Positions 44,596 to 57,026 of a stretch of 64,000 bases of DNA are shown here, piece by piece. Numbering within the stretch: position 1 is the stretch's first letter; each line of letters begins with the position of its first letter. The position numbers were made by a program, and so were the translations under genes. The notes under the pieces were generated by a model that did not search any database, was not told the DNA's origin, and saw only the letters and a list, made by a program, of their open reading frames with translations. Where the stretch lies: assembly GCA_949126835.1 (NCBI GenBank), contig OX421495.1, positions 29,115,171 to 29,179,170 of the forward strand, written 5' to 3'. The DNA comes from Anisus vortex (Eukaryota; Mollusca; Gastropoda; Planorbidae).

Positions 44596-45762
44596 CCGTA
44601 TATACTCGCGTATAAGTCGCACTTTTTTTACCGAAAATTTCTACAAAAAGTAGGGGTGCGACTTATACACCCGACACTGTTTTTAAAAAGTTCGAAAAAC
44701 ATCACTACTCTGACATAAAGTTTCTTACATAACCCGTATAGTTGATTGTAGTGATGTAGAATTACTAGGATATGCCTAGGCCGACATTTTACATTTAGAA
44801 AACTTTCGTCTGTGTAAATATTACTATCTATATGTAACTGAAATTAAAATGGACAAATATTTTAGTTTTTTCTGACACCCACCCTCTTTTCTTTTGAACT
44901 TATGGGCCGATTGTATATTGCCGAAAAGTAGCGTAAGTTTAAAGGCGGCATTTTTTTGGTAGGCTTATTGAACGCAAATTACAGTATGGAAAGAATCGTA
45001 AATGTATGAAAGCCTGTCTGTGTAGGTAGGCCAATAAGCGTAAGATGCGTTTTATTTAGTATTTAAGGTCTAGGCTTATAGGCTATAGCCTACTAATAAG
45101 GCAGTGTTGAGCATTCCGATAAGACCGCCCCAGGTCTAGGCGATGATTCCAAAAGTACGATCGGCAGATGGACGCGCGAAATGTCAATAGTGTGTTTTAT
45201 TTTTCATTAGTTGCATGTAAGAGTTGAAAAAAAACACTGCTTATTATTTGTCGATCGCGCAGACGCACTTGAAATCATTACAAACAATGTTAATGGTAAT
45301 TAGGACACATGTATAGCGCGTCATAAATGCCGGCGCCTCCCAGTCTGCAGTTTAGGCAACATTGAGTCTAATGACGTACTTCAAAGACTTTTTTATGTGT
45401 AGGATAGGAACTTGGGTAGGGAATGACTTAGATGAAGAAACCCATACCTTACTTTCCCATCTCACTAATGTCTGTAGGCCTATTGTTCGGTTGTTTAAAA
45501 TAAATAAAGCCCTGCCTTTATTCGATTATGTTTGCCTTATGCACGATTAAAACCATTTTTTAAGGAAAGTTTCCAAACTAAGGTGAATATTTAGTAACTT
45601 TTATGTTTAAAAGTTATGCATTTTTGAGATATTAAAAGGCAGTATAACCCGGGAAGTCTGGGTGCGACTTATGCGCGGGTCAATGACAACATAAAAGAAA
45701 AAAAAACTTAAACTAGGGGTGCGACTTATACACCGGTGCGACTTATGCGCGAGTATATACGG
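44596..45762. mobile_element. Tc1/mariner-type (pogo-like) non-autonomous element
   Basis: A 1167-bp element with TIRs of at least 26 bp beginning CCGTATATACTCGCGTATAA (one mismatch to the other end). It is flanked by TA (44594-44595 and 45763-45764), and its removal restores a 46-bp satellite unit. Inside each end, GGGGTGCGACTTATACACC occurs as a further copy, giving compound termini. No transposase is recognisable. The 62-codon frame at 45362-45550 matches nothing I know. Confidence 0.9.
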
Positions 45763-45893
45763 TACTTGCTTTACTATGTTTAATTAAAACCTAGTATCTG
45801 GGAAGATATAGAAGCTTTACTATGGTTAATTAAAACCTAGTATCTGGGAAGATATACTTGCTTTACTATGGCGGATTAAAACCTAGTGCCTTA
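45763..45893. repeat. 46-bp satellite, right part
   Basis: About three copies of the same unit as 43690-44595, continuing in phase after the insertion. It ends where a LINE tail begins. Confidence 0.95.
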
Positions 45894-46165
45894 TCTTACA
45901 TATTACAGACGCTCCTTCAATAAAGAAGATTATTGCGTCCTTTGCTGTTCCCTTAGTCTGAGTCTAGTCTTGCATTTTTGTTAATGTGTTAAATGAAATT
46001 AAATTACTGGTTTTCCTGGTTAGTTCAGGTAACCCATTCCTTACCCGGGTGCCACTGGGAAAGGATGAGTACTTGTAGGCATTTGTTCTAAAATAAGGAA
46101 AAAAACAAAGTATTTTTGTCTTTATGTGTATCTGAGCATTCCATCAGGTTGTTACCTTGTTGTAA
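45894..46165 (-). pseudogene. LINE 3' end (C-terminus and 3' UTR)
   Basis: The minus strand encodes FPSGTRVRNGLPELTRKT and stops, followed by TTCTTTATTGAAGGAGCG and a TAAGATAAG tail. The same block occurs at 57440-57600 (plus) and 63715-64000 (minus), so it is one LINE family. The fragment is 5'-truncated. Confidence 0.8.
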
Positions 46166-46344
46166 GTATCAATGTGAAACATGACCTAGTTATTATATCA
46201 GAGCAAGGAAATCAAAGTGAAACGTGACCTAGATATTATTTGATGAAAGCCAAGGAATCAAGTTAAACTTTACATAGATATTATTGTTGGAGCTATAAGA
46301 AAGAACAGTAAAACATGACCTACATATTTTTGCTAAAAGGATTC

Positions 46345-46995
46345 AGACCCCAGTCAATCAATACTCACACTAAATTGTTAGTCAATCAATACTCACACTA
46401 AATTGCTAGTCATTCAATACTCACACTAAATTGTTAGTCAATCAATACTCACACTAAATTGCTAGTCATTCAATACTCACACTAAATTGTTAGTCATTCC
46501 ATACTCACACTAAATTGTTAGTCAATCAATACTCACACTAAATCGCTAGTCATTCAATACTCACACTAAATTGTTAGTCAATCAATACTCACACTAAATT
46601 GTTAGTCAATCAATACTCACACTAAATTGTTAGTCTATCAATACTCACACTAAATTGTTAGTCAATCAATACTCACACTAAATTGTTAGTCAATCAATAC
46701 TCACACTAAATTGTTAGTCAATCAATACTCACACTAAATTGTTAGTCAATCAATACTCACACTAAATTGTTAGTCAATCAATACTCACACTAAATTGTTA
46801 GTTAATCAATACTCACACTAAATTGTTAGTCAATCAATACTCACACTAAATTGTTAGTCAATCGATACTCACACTAAATTGCTAGTCAATCAATACTCGC
46901 ACTAAATTGCTAGTCAATCAATACTCACACTAAATTGCTAGTCAATCAATACTCACACTAAATTGCTAGTTAATCAATACTCACACTAAATTGCT
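46345..46995. repeat. 28-bp satellite
   Basis: About 23 copies of a 28-bp unit beginning AGTCAATCAATACTCACACT, with TTGTT and TTGCT variants. Confidence 0.97.
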
Positions 46996-47850
46996 CGAGA
47001 AATAATTGACAAAATAAAATATCGTAGCAAAATTTTTAAAAAGCTGGAAGCTGTTGAAGAAATCAAAATTTCAACATTGTTCATTTTTAGATTTTGTAAT
47101 CCAGAAAAAAATGTTAATTTTAAAATGTTAAAATTTAATCTCTTCTTAGTAATGCCGCTCAACAATTTGAATAAATATTATTGTTGTTATTAAAACAACA
47201 AATTTTAGAATCTTGTATCAAGTGAAACTATTTTGGGTTTCTTTTCTTTCCCTGTTTGTTTGTTGACATTCCATGGTAATCTGACATTATTGTGAAGATC
47301 ACTTCTCTCATCAACATACATGAAATAAGCATGAAAGTTGAAGTTTATTTTGACAGGAAAACTTGCTATGATGTTACCTGAGTTTTGTTTAAGTTTTCTG
47401 CTCTGTAAATAACAACGTCTCTAAGCTGTTACGCTATGGAAATAACTAATGTCTAAAAATAGTTCAGAGACTACTCAACAGGTAAAGTTCTCCTACAACA
47501 AATTCTACAACTTTTGATCCACAAATTCGTGTATATAATGTCATGTATATCGAACAATTGTTTTGTCTTAAATCTTTGCTTTTTTTTTAAAAGAATGTTA
47601 ACATTGAAACAAAAATATAAAATTTATATTTTTATGATAAAATCCCCCCAAATGTGTATCTATGTGTCTTTATGTGTGTAAGAAAGTATTATATAGACTA
47701 CTAAGTTAACTATAAATATTATACTTATCAATAAGTGCATAAGACGGGTATATAATTTATTCTCATTCTATTTATAATTGATTTCTCTAGCCTTAGAACA
47801 GGGCTCTCAAAAACACGACCCGCTTTCTGGGACGGTCAAAAATTGTCAAT
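46996..47850. other. unassigned AT-rich DNA
   Basis: No gene is visible. CAGGGCTCTCAAA at 47799 resembles a lone hAT terminus. Confidence 0.4.
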
Positions 47851-47939
47851 TGGTTAAAAAAAAGAAATGGTATTAGCAAGTGTGGGCAATGATATTAAAA
47901 CGTGTTGAGAGTGGTTTTATCAAATGTTGTGACTGGTAT
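47850..47939. repeat. degenerate ~21-bp repeat, left part
   Basis: Loose copies of ATGGTATTAGCAAGTGTTG. The array continues at 55102-55135 on the other side of the LTR element, so the element landed in a small minisatellite. Confidence 0.65.
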
Positions 47940-48549
47940 TATTACGAACCTCTTGTGGAATTAAATTTAAATTATGTGGTCTCGTTATAGAGGTTGCAAT
48001 AAATGACTAACAATAGTAATTATTGATAGCTAACTAAATTAATAAAAATAAATATAATGTATTTAACAAAACAACACTTCAGACGATACCAATTTAAATA
48101 AAGTTTATTTACTAACTTAAACTTATTAATATAACATAAAAATAGAATAGAAAATCAACTCATGAAAATCCTTACAACAGAATAAAACAACAACAATGTA
48201 GACTAGTTAGGTTTACTTGTACATAAAAGATGTTACACAGCTCTGCCACTGATAATAAATCTCTACAATAGATAAGCTTAAACACAAGACTTAATAGACT
48301 ACTACATCGATGTAAAAACTTCTTCTCTATAATGCGAATCTGCTATATTTATACTATACATGTTAGAGATTTCTGGAATAAAAGTATGCTAAGAATAACT
48401 CACAAAAATTGTCAACATCTCTTTCTAACATGTTCTAGACTGTGAAAGAATGCTCTAGGTACACTCTAGTAAACAACAATTATTTACGCGACAGTAGCAG
48501 AGTTCAACTAGAGGTCAGGGGCAGATAATCTATTTGAATATACCTAACA
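47940..48549 (-). repeat. 3' LTR of copy 2
   Basis: 610 bp, uninterrupted. Compared with the 5' LTR it shows small indels near 48190-48230 and scattered substitutions. Confidence 0.93.
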
Positions 48550-48681
48550 CCTCCCTCCTAAAAATAAAAAGTTTACATTTAGTAAGAAATGTAAATCTTT
48601 TTACATCTTAGAAAAATATAAGATACACTAAATATACTGCAGTAGTACATTAAACACGATGTACAATATAAACATAATTTT

Positions 48682-51600
48682 CTAACAGCGAGATAAAGTG
48701 TCAGCAATAACATTATCAATGCCTTTGAAATGTTGAATATTTAGATTATATTCTTGTAAAAATAAACTCCATCTTAACAATCGTTGATTTTTACAACTCA
48801 TTTTGTTCAAAAATGTCAAAGGATTATGGTCTGTGAAAACCAGTACAGGTATATTTGAGCCCTTAACATAGAATTCAAATTGTTGAAGGGATAGGATGAA
48901 TCCTAAACATTCTTTTTCTACAGTAGAGTAATTTCATGGATGAATATTAAACTTCTTGGAAAAGAAACATATTGAATGGTCTATATGAAGATTGTCTTCT
49001 TGAAAAAGAACAGCACCTCTCCCGATGTCACTGGCATCTACTGCTAACTTAAATTGTTTTAAAAAATTTGGAGCCAATAGAATGGGAGATTGAGATAATA
49101 CAACTTTAAGTTGTTCAAAGGCTTTTAGACAAGAATCTGTTCATAGAAATTTAACATTCTTTTTCAACTGATTTGTTAAAAAATTGGCAATTACGAAAAA
49201 GTTTTGGCAAAACTTTCTATAATAACCAGCCATTCCCAAAAATCTTCTGAGTTGTTTTCTATCAGTGGGGGTAGGGAATGCTTTAATAGCTTCAACTTTA
49301 GTAGTAACAGGTTTTATATGACCCTGTCCCACAACATGACCCAAGTATTCTACATGAGCATGACAAAATTTACTCTTATTCAAATTTACAGTTAAATTGG
49401 CTTTTGACAATTTTTCAAAAAGAGATCTTAACTGCTTTACATGATTTGAAAAATCTTTGCTGTAAATAATTACATCATCAATGTAGGAATTGCAATTCTC
49501 CTGGTCAGCAATGAGGTTATTAATCATTCTTTGAAAAGTAGCAGGAGCATTTTTCATCCCAAATGGCATAACCTTATATTGATAGAACCCATCTGGTGTA
49601 ACAAATGCTGATATTTCTTTGGCACGGTCTGATAGAGGTACCTGCCAATATCCTGCCTATAAATCAATCTTGGTAATGTAGGTGGCATCACAAATACGGT
49701 CAATAAGATCATCAATTCTAGGAATTGGAAAGGAATCAGATTTTGTAAAAGTATTTAATTTCCTGTAATCTGTACAGGATCTAAATGTTTTGTCTGGTTT
49801 AGGGATCAAAACACAAGGTGAGCTCCAATTGCTTGAGCTTGGTTCAATAATATCATTATCAAGCATATACTTGATTTCATATCTAAGAACTTCTAGTTTT
49901 TCAGGATTAACTCTATATGGGTGTTGCTTGACCGGAGTTGCATCACCAACATCAACATCATGTACAATTAAATTAGTCTTATTTGGTACATTAGGAAATA
50001 TATTACAACAATCCTTAATTATATTTTCAATTACAATCTTTTCTGTCAGTGGCAGATGTGACAACTTTTTATCCACATTTTGAAGTATAAAGGAATTTGG
50101 TAATTTGTACTGACCAAATTTCTCCTTTACAATATCAGGAGGAACAATAGGGGTTACATTTAAACTACACTGTACCTGGTCAGCTACATTCTTACTAAAT
50201 GTTTCTGAATTTCTATTGACATATTTCTTTAGCATATTCACATGACAAAGTTGCCTTTTCTTTCTCCTGTCTGGAGTTTTAATGATATAATTTAAATCAT
50301 TGACTTTTGATTCAACTTCATATGAACCAAAGTATCTAGCTTGTAAAGGCTGACCAGGTAAAGGTAAAAATACCAAAACCTTGTCCCCTGGGGCAAACAA
50401 TCTAAATCTGGCCTTTTTATCATACCAGTTTTTCATTTTAGACTGGCTTTCCTTCAAATTTGTTTTAGCTAAATTACAGGCATCATAAAGCCTACTTTTA
50501 ATTTTTAAGACATGGTTTAAAAGTCCTTCAGTGGGTGTCGGAGACATCCACATTTCTTTGAGATATTTTAAGGGACCGCGAACCGTTTGGCCAAACACCA
50601 ATTCAAACGGACTGAATCCTAAAGACTCCTGGACGGCTTCACGGGCTGCAAACAGTAGCATGTGGATTCCTTCATCCCAGTCCTTCTCATGTTCATGGCA
50701 ATAGGTTATTATCATATTCTTCAGGGTCTGATGGAAGCGTTCAAGGGCTCCATGCGACTCAGGATGATATGCACTTAACATGCAGTGTTTAATGCCAAAT
50801 TGGTCCAATACTTATTTGAAAAGAGTGGCTTTAAAATTAGATACCTGATCCGACTGTTTGGACTTAGGAAGACCAAATAGAGTGAAGAATTTTGTGAGTG
50901 CATTGACAACGTTATGAGCTTTAATGTTTCTCAAAGGAACTGCCTCCGGACATCTTGTCGCAGCACACATAATGGTTAGTAGGTATTGATGGCCTGCTTT
51001 TGTTTTCGGAAGAGGTCCAGCGCAGTCAATAATGACTCGACTAAAAGGTCCTTCAAATGCTGGAATCGGCTTGAGAGGAGCTACAGGGATCGTTTGATTT
51101 GGCTTGTAAACCATTTGACAAGGGTGACACGATCTGCAGTATTCAATGACGTCCTTTTTCAATCCAGGCCAAAAGAAGTGACTTGTTATCTTCTGATACG
51201 TCTTGTTAACGCCTAGATGACCCGACAATGGTAAATCGTGTGCCATATTCAGGATGTCAGCACGATATTTCTCAGGCACAACAATTTGATGGACAACTCT
51301 CCAGTCTTCATCTGCAGATGCGTCTGGTGGTCGAAACTTTCTTAGAAGTACATCATCTTTGACGTAGTAACATATAGGTACTTCTTCTGCTTCTTGTGGT
51401 GACAAAGAGTTTTCTCGGAGTTTGTCTAACTCAGGATCCCTTTTCTGTTCCTCGATCAACTGTTCACGAGTTGATACCGGCTTTTCTGAGATTGACATTG
51501 GACCTTCGTCGAGGTTGGAGAAGAATGTGGTCTCAAGGTCCACTTCAATGTTGGATTTGTTTTTGGAAGAACTCTTTTGTTTAGAGACTTTAGAACTCAT

Positions 51601-52779
51601 GGCTCTAGTTACCGCACATGCTGGATATAAATCTTGATCATCATCTTCTTCAGGTGCAGCTAGTTGAGGTTCATGAGTGACAATGGGTTCGGCGATAACC
51701 TTCCCACCAGCTAAGTCATTGCCTAGCAACAACGAGATGCCATCCAATGGTAATGTTGGTCGGACACCTACAACCACAGGTCCAGAAACAAGATCTGACT
51801 TGAGATCAATGAGATGGAGGGGTACATCTATGCAACCCAGTTCTACGCCTCTTAAGAGTATGCTTTTCCCCGTTGCAGTTGCGTTTGATAAGGGAAGAAT
51901 GCCTTCAAGCAGTAGCGATTGCGAGGCACCTGTGTCTCTCAAAATTTTTACAGGTCGCAGACTGGTATGATCACCTGGTAGTGATATAAATCCTTCCGAA
52001 ATGAAAGGCTTGAACTCCTCTAAAACATCAGGGGTGACTGATGTAGACATCTGGACTTGGTTAGAACTATCGATGGAGTTTTGAGAACATCTTGGTGATG
52101 ATGTAGTTGACAAACTTGTGTTGGAGTCTTGTGAACATCTGGGTGATGTAGTTGATAAACTCACTTCGGAGTCATGAGAAAATCTTGATGATGTAGTTGA
52201 TAAACTCTCTTTGGAGTCGTGAGAACATCTTGATGATGTATTTGAAAAACTCTCGTTGGAGTCATGAGAACATCTTGACGATGTAGTGGAACACTCTGAT
52301 GAGTGTGGAGAGCATCTTGACGATGTAGTAGAACACTTTGACGTGTATTGAGAACATCTTGACGATGTAGTGACACACTCTGATAAGGGTGTAGAACATC
52401 TTGACGATGTAGAACTCTTTGGTGAGTATGTTGACGATGTAGTAGAGTCAGTAGAGCTTAGTGTGACAGGCTTAGTATCATTTGCTTGAGTGTGTAAAAA
52501 TTGTTCTGTTGTATAGGACACGGCACATAAAGTTGGTTTCGGAGAAGCCTTTTCGTTTTTCCTTTTCAATTTATAGCATTCTTCCACTTTATGTCTTTCT
52601 TTCTTGCAGTATGTGCATGAGGCTTTTGGTTGTGTCACCTTCTTTTCATTAGTGTTTTTCATTGAAGTGCTGTTTGTTTCATCGGGCAGTTTCGGCTGTT
52701 TCGGTCTGACATCGGCTGTGGACTTTGCGAACTGATGGGAGATGACAAAGTCGTCGGCCAACACTGCTGCCTTGTACAC
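48682..52779 (-). pseudogene. pol: Pol of copy 2 (protease-integrase-RT-RNase H, with stops)
   Basis: Read from 52779. The zinc knuckle CTYCKKERHKVEEC is in frame with the rest, so this family has a single gag-pol frame. A serine-rich repeat region and protease DTGAS follow. The integrase has HLGVNKTY, CRSC, a first Asp in IIDCAGP and SDQVSNF, where copy 1 has SDQGSNF. A TAA stop near 50809-50811 separates this from the segment carrying the catalytic Glu (GALERFHQ). A TAG near 49654 interrupts RT after TKIDL. YIDD is kept. Another stop near 49140 lies before RNase H, which continues in decayed form to a TAG at 48682. It is non-functional. Confidence 0.9.
52070..52460 (-). repeat. coding minisatellite in Pol (Ser-rich)
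   Basis: Nine or so units of 15-18 codons with the consensus SSRCSHDSKESLSTT, between the zinc knuckle and protease of copy 2. Copy 1 has no such repeat at this place. Confidence 0.88.
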
Positions 52780-52785
52780 ATCATC

Positions 52786-53640
52786 TTAGCCACGGTCTGC
52801 CATATGTGTTCGGACGTCCAGACGGACACAATTCTTAAACTCCTCCATCAGAATCAAGTTCTTGAGCTTTGCATAGTCAGTACCAATCTCTTTAGATGTC
52901 AGCCAGCGATCTAGCCTTCTCTGCTTCTCTCGTAAGAACTCAACATGGGTCTGGTCATCCAGTTTACGCAGTTCACGGAACTGTTTTCGATAAGCCTCAG
53001 GGACAAGCTCAAAAGATTTCAAAATTAGTTGCTTAGCAACTTGGTAGTCCCTTTGTTGTTCCCCAGTGAGTGAGCAGAACACCTCTGCAGCCCTACCAGT
53101 CAGAACAGTTTGTAACAGCGAGGACCACAGCGTTTCAGGAATAGCACAATTTTTGGCAACAAGTTCAAATTGAACAAAATAATCATCCACATTTCCCACA
53201 AAACGTGGAATAAGTTTTAAGTATTTAGCTGGGTCCACATACTGACTAGTGGTTGAAGGATCTGTTGTCGTTTTAGAGTTTATTACCTCTAATTTCTTTA
53301 ATTCTATTTCTTTTTCAAATCTCATCTGTTCTATTTCTTTTTCTTTCTCTTTCATAGCTAATTGTGCTTCTATCTCCAACTGCTTAATTTTTAACTGTAT
53401 TTTTAAATCTACAACATTGGGTCTGTTTTCATTTCCTTCTCTACTAATTGTGGATAATGCATCTTCCGGCAAAAATTCTTTGTTAACAAAATGTAGGACA
53501 ATACTATCTCTAATAACTTGTTTTACAGCACTAGATTTGATTTTGAGTCCTAAAAGTTTAGAAATAGCCAACAGATCCTTTCTGCTGCATTGGTCGAGTT
53601 CTTGCAAAGATGGATTACCAATAAATGTCTGATAATCCAT
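52786..53640 (-). pseudogene. gag: Gag of copy 2 (nonsense stop)
   Basis: Starts MDYQTFIGNPSLQ, with a SAP-like segment (KDLLAISKLLGLKIK), a coiled-coil rich in Glu/Lys, and a capsid region. Its C-terminal part is the same SCAN-like pattern as copy 1 (EAYRKQFRELRKLDDQTHVE). A TAA at 52786-52788 separates it from DDVYKAAVLADDF, which is the continuation seen uninterrupted in copy 1 (IKTAAVLADEY). The stop is therefore a later mutation and not the natural end. The protein would be about 285 residues and lack the zinc knuckle. Confidence 0.9.
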
Positions 53641-53822
53641 GTTAGTTTATAACATTAATTTAAACAATCAACTAAGAGAGAAAAATGTTTGGTCAGCACT
53701 TACAATCTATAAAACTTGGTATCGTCTAAAGTGAAAATAAAAAAATAATATTTTATCTAACTTTCTTTTCTATGAATAAATATTGTATAATATTTATATC
53801 CTTCGGCGCGAGCCCCCAACTT

Positions 53823-55101
53823 TATTACGAACCTCTTGTGGAATTAAATTTAAATTATGTGGTCTCGTTAACTGATTAACTACCGCATTAAAAGTAGAAA
53901 AAAAATCAAGCTGTGGCCGAATTAAATTTCTGTCCCGTTTTTTTGCATGCGGGTGTGTGTACATATGTGTGTGTTGTTCTCTTATCCATTGATAGATTTT
54001 AAAACGAATTATACCATTTTGTAGGAAAATAAATTGTGTATAAGATAAATATAAACAAAATCTAGTTAATTTGTTAGTTTAGTCAATAATTTATGTTGAA
54101 ATGTGATTTGTAACAAAAAATTAGACGGAAAAATAAAACAAATTCCTTTTACCTAATATTTCCTATTTTCCTCAATGAATTTAAAGCTTTCACTCATTAT
54201 TATTATAAAGTATATCAAAATTGAACATAAATCCAAGATGAAGATAACTGAGTGGTATTTACACAATTGAAACCTTTTTCGAAAACGGGAAGAAAGTTTT
54301 TTTCTGCTTATTTTTACCGAAATTTAGAACAGAAACTAAGAATGTTTACGGTTTTGAAATCGAAAATAGATTCGTAAATATACTTCCTGTCGGTAACTAC
54401 AAATTTCGGAACAAAATTTAAAGAAATAATGCAAATATTTAGCTTTAAAATCGGCGAAATAGTCTTGGCGATGTCAGCGGCTTGCGGTACAAAGTGAATG
54501 AATCGCTTGAGCCTCTCACAGCGGCTCGTGGTAGTTAATCAGTAAAGAGGTTGCAATAAATGACTAACAATAGTAATTATTGATAGCTAACTAAATTAAT
54601 AAAAATAAATATAATGTATTTAACAAAACAACACTTCAGACGATACCAATTTAAATAAAATTTATTTACTAACTTAAACTTATTAATATAACATAAAAAT
54701 AGAATAGAAAATCAACTCACGAAAATCCTTACAACAGAATAAAACAACAATGTAGACTATTAAGGTTTGCTTGTACAAAAGATGTTACACAGCTCTGCCA
54801 TTGATAATAAATCTCTACAATAGATAAGCTTAAACACAAGACTTAATAGACTACTACATCGATGTAAAAACTTCTTCCCTATAATGCGAATCTGCTATAT
54901 TTATACTATACATGTTAGAGATTTCTGGAATAAAAGTATGCTAAGAATAACTCACAAAAATTGTCAACATCTCTTTCTAACATGTTCTAGACTGTGAAAG
55001 AATGCTCTAGGTACACTCTAGTAAACAACAATTATTTACGCGACAGTAGCATAGTTCAACTAGAGGTCAGGGGCAGATAATCTATTTGAACATACCTAAC
55101 A
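53823..55101 (-). repeat. 5' LTR of copy 2, with nested insertion
   Basis: About 604 bp of LTR split at TCTCG|TTAA by the MITE at 53872-54542. The remainder aligns along its length with the 3' LTR. Confidence 0.92.
53872..54542. mobile_element. piggyBac-like MITE B nested in LTR
   Basis: 671 bp with TIRs CTGATTAACTACCGC and the inverse of CTGATTAACTACCAC. TTAA lies at the left (53868-53871) but only TAA remains at the right. The right terminal 33 bp (inverted) match MITE A at 5902 at about 23 positions. The intact LTR at 47940 shows the pre-insertion sequence. TAA on both sides would alternatively fit Harbinger. Confidence 0.75.
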
Positions 55102-55134
55102 GTATTATCAAGTGTTCAAAATGGTATTAGCATG

Positions 55135-55310
55135 GTGTTCTAGTATATTTACAAAAAGACCCAGATGAACTACAAAAAATGGGAATCAAACTGGAGTATG
55201 TCTTTTCACCCAGAAAAATGCCAACTAATAAGGGTATCCAAGAAAAAGAAACAAATAATAACAAACTACTATATTGATGTTAAAGAACTAACTCAAACTA
55301 ACAATAATTG
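55135..55310 (+). pseudogene. LINE RT fragment A (host of a nested LINE)
   Basis: The plus strand encodes LQKWESNWSMSFHPEKCQ then KKKKQITTNYYIDVKELTQT, the region after the YADD box of a Jockey/CR1-class LINE. It breaks off at about 55310 and resumes at 57027 with GFIKRNFYKCNKNIKL. The typical linking segment between them (the YLGV block) is missing. Confidence 0.78.
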
Positions 55311-57026
55311 GTCATTTATATAGCGCCTCACTCCATGCTAATGCAAGCATGCTCAACGCGCTCACAAAAACGAAACGACAATAACACTCTAAAATAGTTT
55401 TAAACAAGGTTTCGGCCGATGGAGGCACGAAACGACAATAACATTTTAAAATAGTTTTAAACAAGTATTTTGCTGATGGATGTGTACTTCATCAACTTAG
55501 TTGAAAAGAAAAGTCTTCAAATTCTTCTTGAATGCTTTTTTTGACAACGAGTTTTTCAGTGTCTCAGGTAAGCCATTCCACAGTGTAGGCGCCACAGATT
55601 CAAACGAGCGTACACCAAGAGTCTTTTTTCTGTGACCTTCCAAACCTGGAATTTCCAGGAGAGATTGTGTTGAAGATCGCAGCATCCTTAAGGGGACATG
55701 CTTCGGTATAAGCTCTTTGAGAACACAGGCGCTGTGCGTTCCACGCATCCATAGGTAAGGGACATAATCTTATGATCGATGCGCTTCGTCACAGGGAGCC
55801 AGTGGAGCTCTTTGAGAATTGGAGTGATATGGTCATGCTTCTTTACTCGTGACACAATGCGTGCTGCAGTATTTTGAACTTTCTGAAGTCCATCCAGTTG
55901 TTTCTGGGGTAAACCCCACAGGCAACTGTTACAATAATCTAGTCTTGACTGTATTGTTGCAACAGCAAAAGCATTGGCTGTTTTTTTTTATTAATCAGAG
56001 GTTGCAGATGACCCAGGGCACGAAGATGGAAGGAGCATGCCCTGACCACAGTACTGATGTGTGGACCCATTGTTAATTTACTGTCAATGATAAAGCCGAG
56101 GTCTCTGACAGTGTTAGACAAAAAGATATCAGAGGCCCCTACTTTAATAGATGGAATATCGACTTTCCTAAGATTGAAGTTTGAACCGCACAGAATTGCC
56201 TCAGTCTTGTCGTCATTTAGTTTGAGTTTGTTGGCAGTCATCCACGCTTTCACCGCTAGACAGCAGTCTTCCACTGCATTAACAGCGGCAGCACAAGCAT
56301 TATGATCAGGATGGAAGCTTTTGTACAGCTGGGTATCATCCGCATATAGTTTGCGAGATAATCCTTGGCTATCAATTATTCTGCCAAGCTGGCTAGTGTA
56401 AACAGCAAAAAGGATAGGCCCTAAAACTGATCCTTGAGGTACGCCACAGATGAGAGAAGTGGCTTTTGATAAGGTCTGATTGATAGAAACTCTCTGAGTC
56501 CTGTCTGCCAAGTAGGATGTAAACCAATGAAGTGCAGTATCAGTGATGCCCATCTCGTATTGAAGTCTTGCTAAAAGTAAGTCATGGTTGATAACATCAA
56601 AGGCAGCACTGAGGTCCAACAGAACTAAGATAGTCAGATCACCACGGTCAGCACTACATAGAACATCATTCATAACACGTAATATTGCCGTCTCACAGCT
56701 ATGCCCAGGACGATAGGCAGATTGAAATGTATCAATCAGGCCATGTGTGGTTAGATGTTGTAAAAGCTGCTGAGAGACAACCCTCTCAAGAAGCTTCGAT
56801 ACATAGGGAAGGTTAGATACTGGGCGAAAACTCTTGCATTCACTAGGATCGAGCCCCTTTTTCTTTAATAAGGGCTTGATGACAGCAGTCTTAAACATTT
56901 GTGGGACTGTGGCTGACTCCAGGCTACCATTTAATTTTATGATCCGCACTAAAACTGGAAGCAGAATTTCAAGGAAGTCCAACACAATCTTCGTTGAAAT
57001 GGGGTCAACAATTGAGGATGTAGGAT
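55311..57026 (-). mobile_element. CR1/L2-type LINE, 5'-truncated, nested
   Basis: The minus strand holds the RT (separate entry), a C-terminal piece at 55497-55748 (LRSSTQSLLEIPG, APTLWNGLPETLK) and a 3' UTR. The UTR ends GGCGCTATATAAATGACCAA and an ATTATTG tail, typical of CR1/L2 elements. A 56-bp segment is tandemly duplicated in the UTR (about 55371-55475). There is no endonuclease domain: the copy is truncated at its 5' end, as is usual for target-primed insertion. Confidence 0.88.

Larger units (their letters stand above)
47940..55101 (-). mobile_element. Gmr1-like LTR retrotransposon, copy 2 (decayed)
   Basis: A 7162-bp minus-strand element with LTRs at 47940-48549 and 53823-55101, ending TGTTAGG and CGTAATA. 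It is flanked by GTAT (47936-47939 and 55102-55105). Gag, protease, integrase, RT and RNase H are in the same order as copy 1. The LTRs differ by about a dozen changes over 600 bp, so it is older. The 5' LTR holds a 671-bp MITE. A purine tract AGGAGGGAGG precedes the 3' LTR. The sequence after the 5' LTR starts TGGGGGCTCG but then leaves the tRNA-Pro match. Confidence 0.93.
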
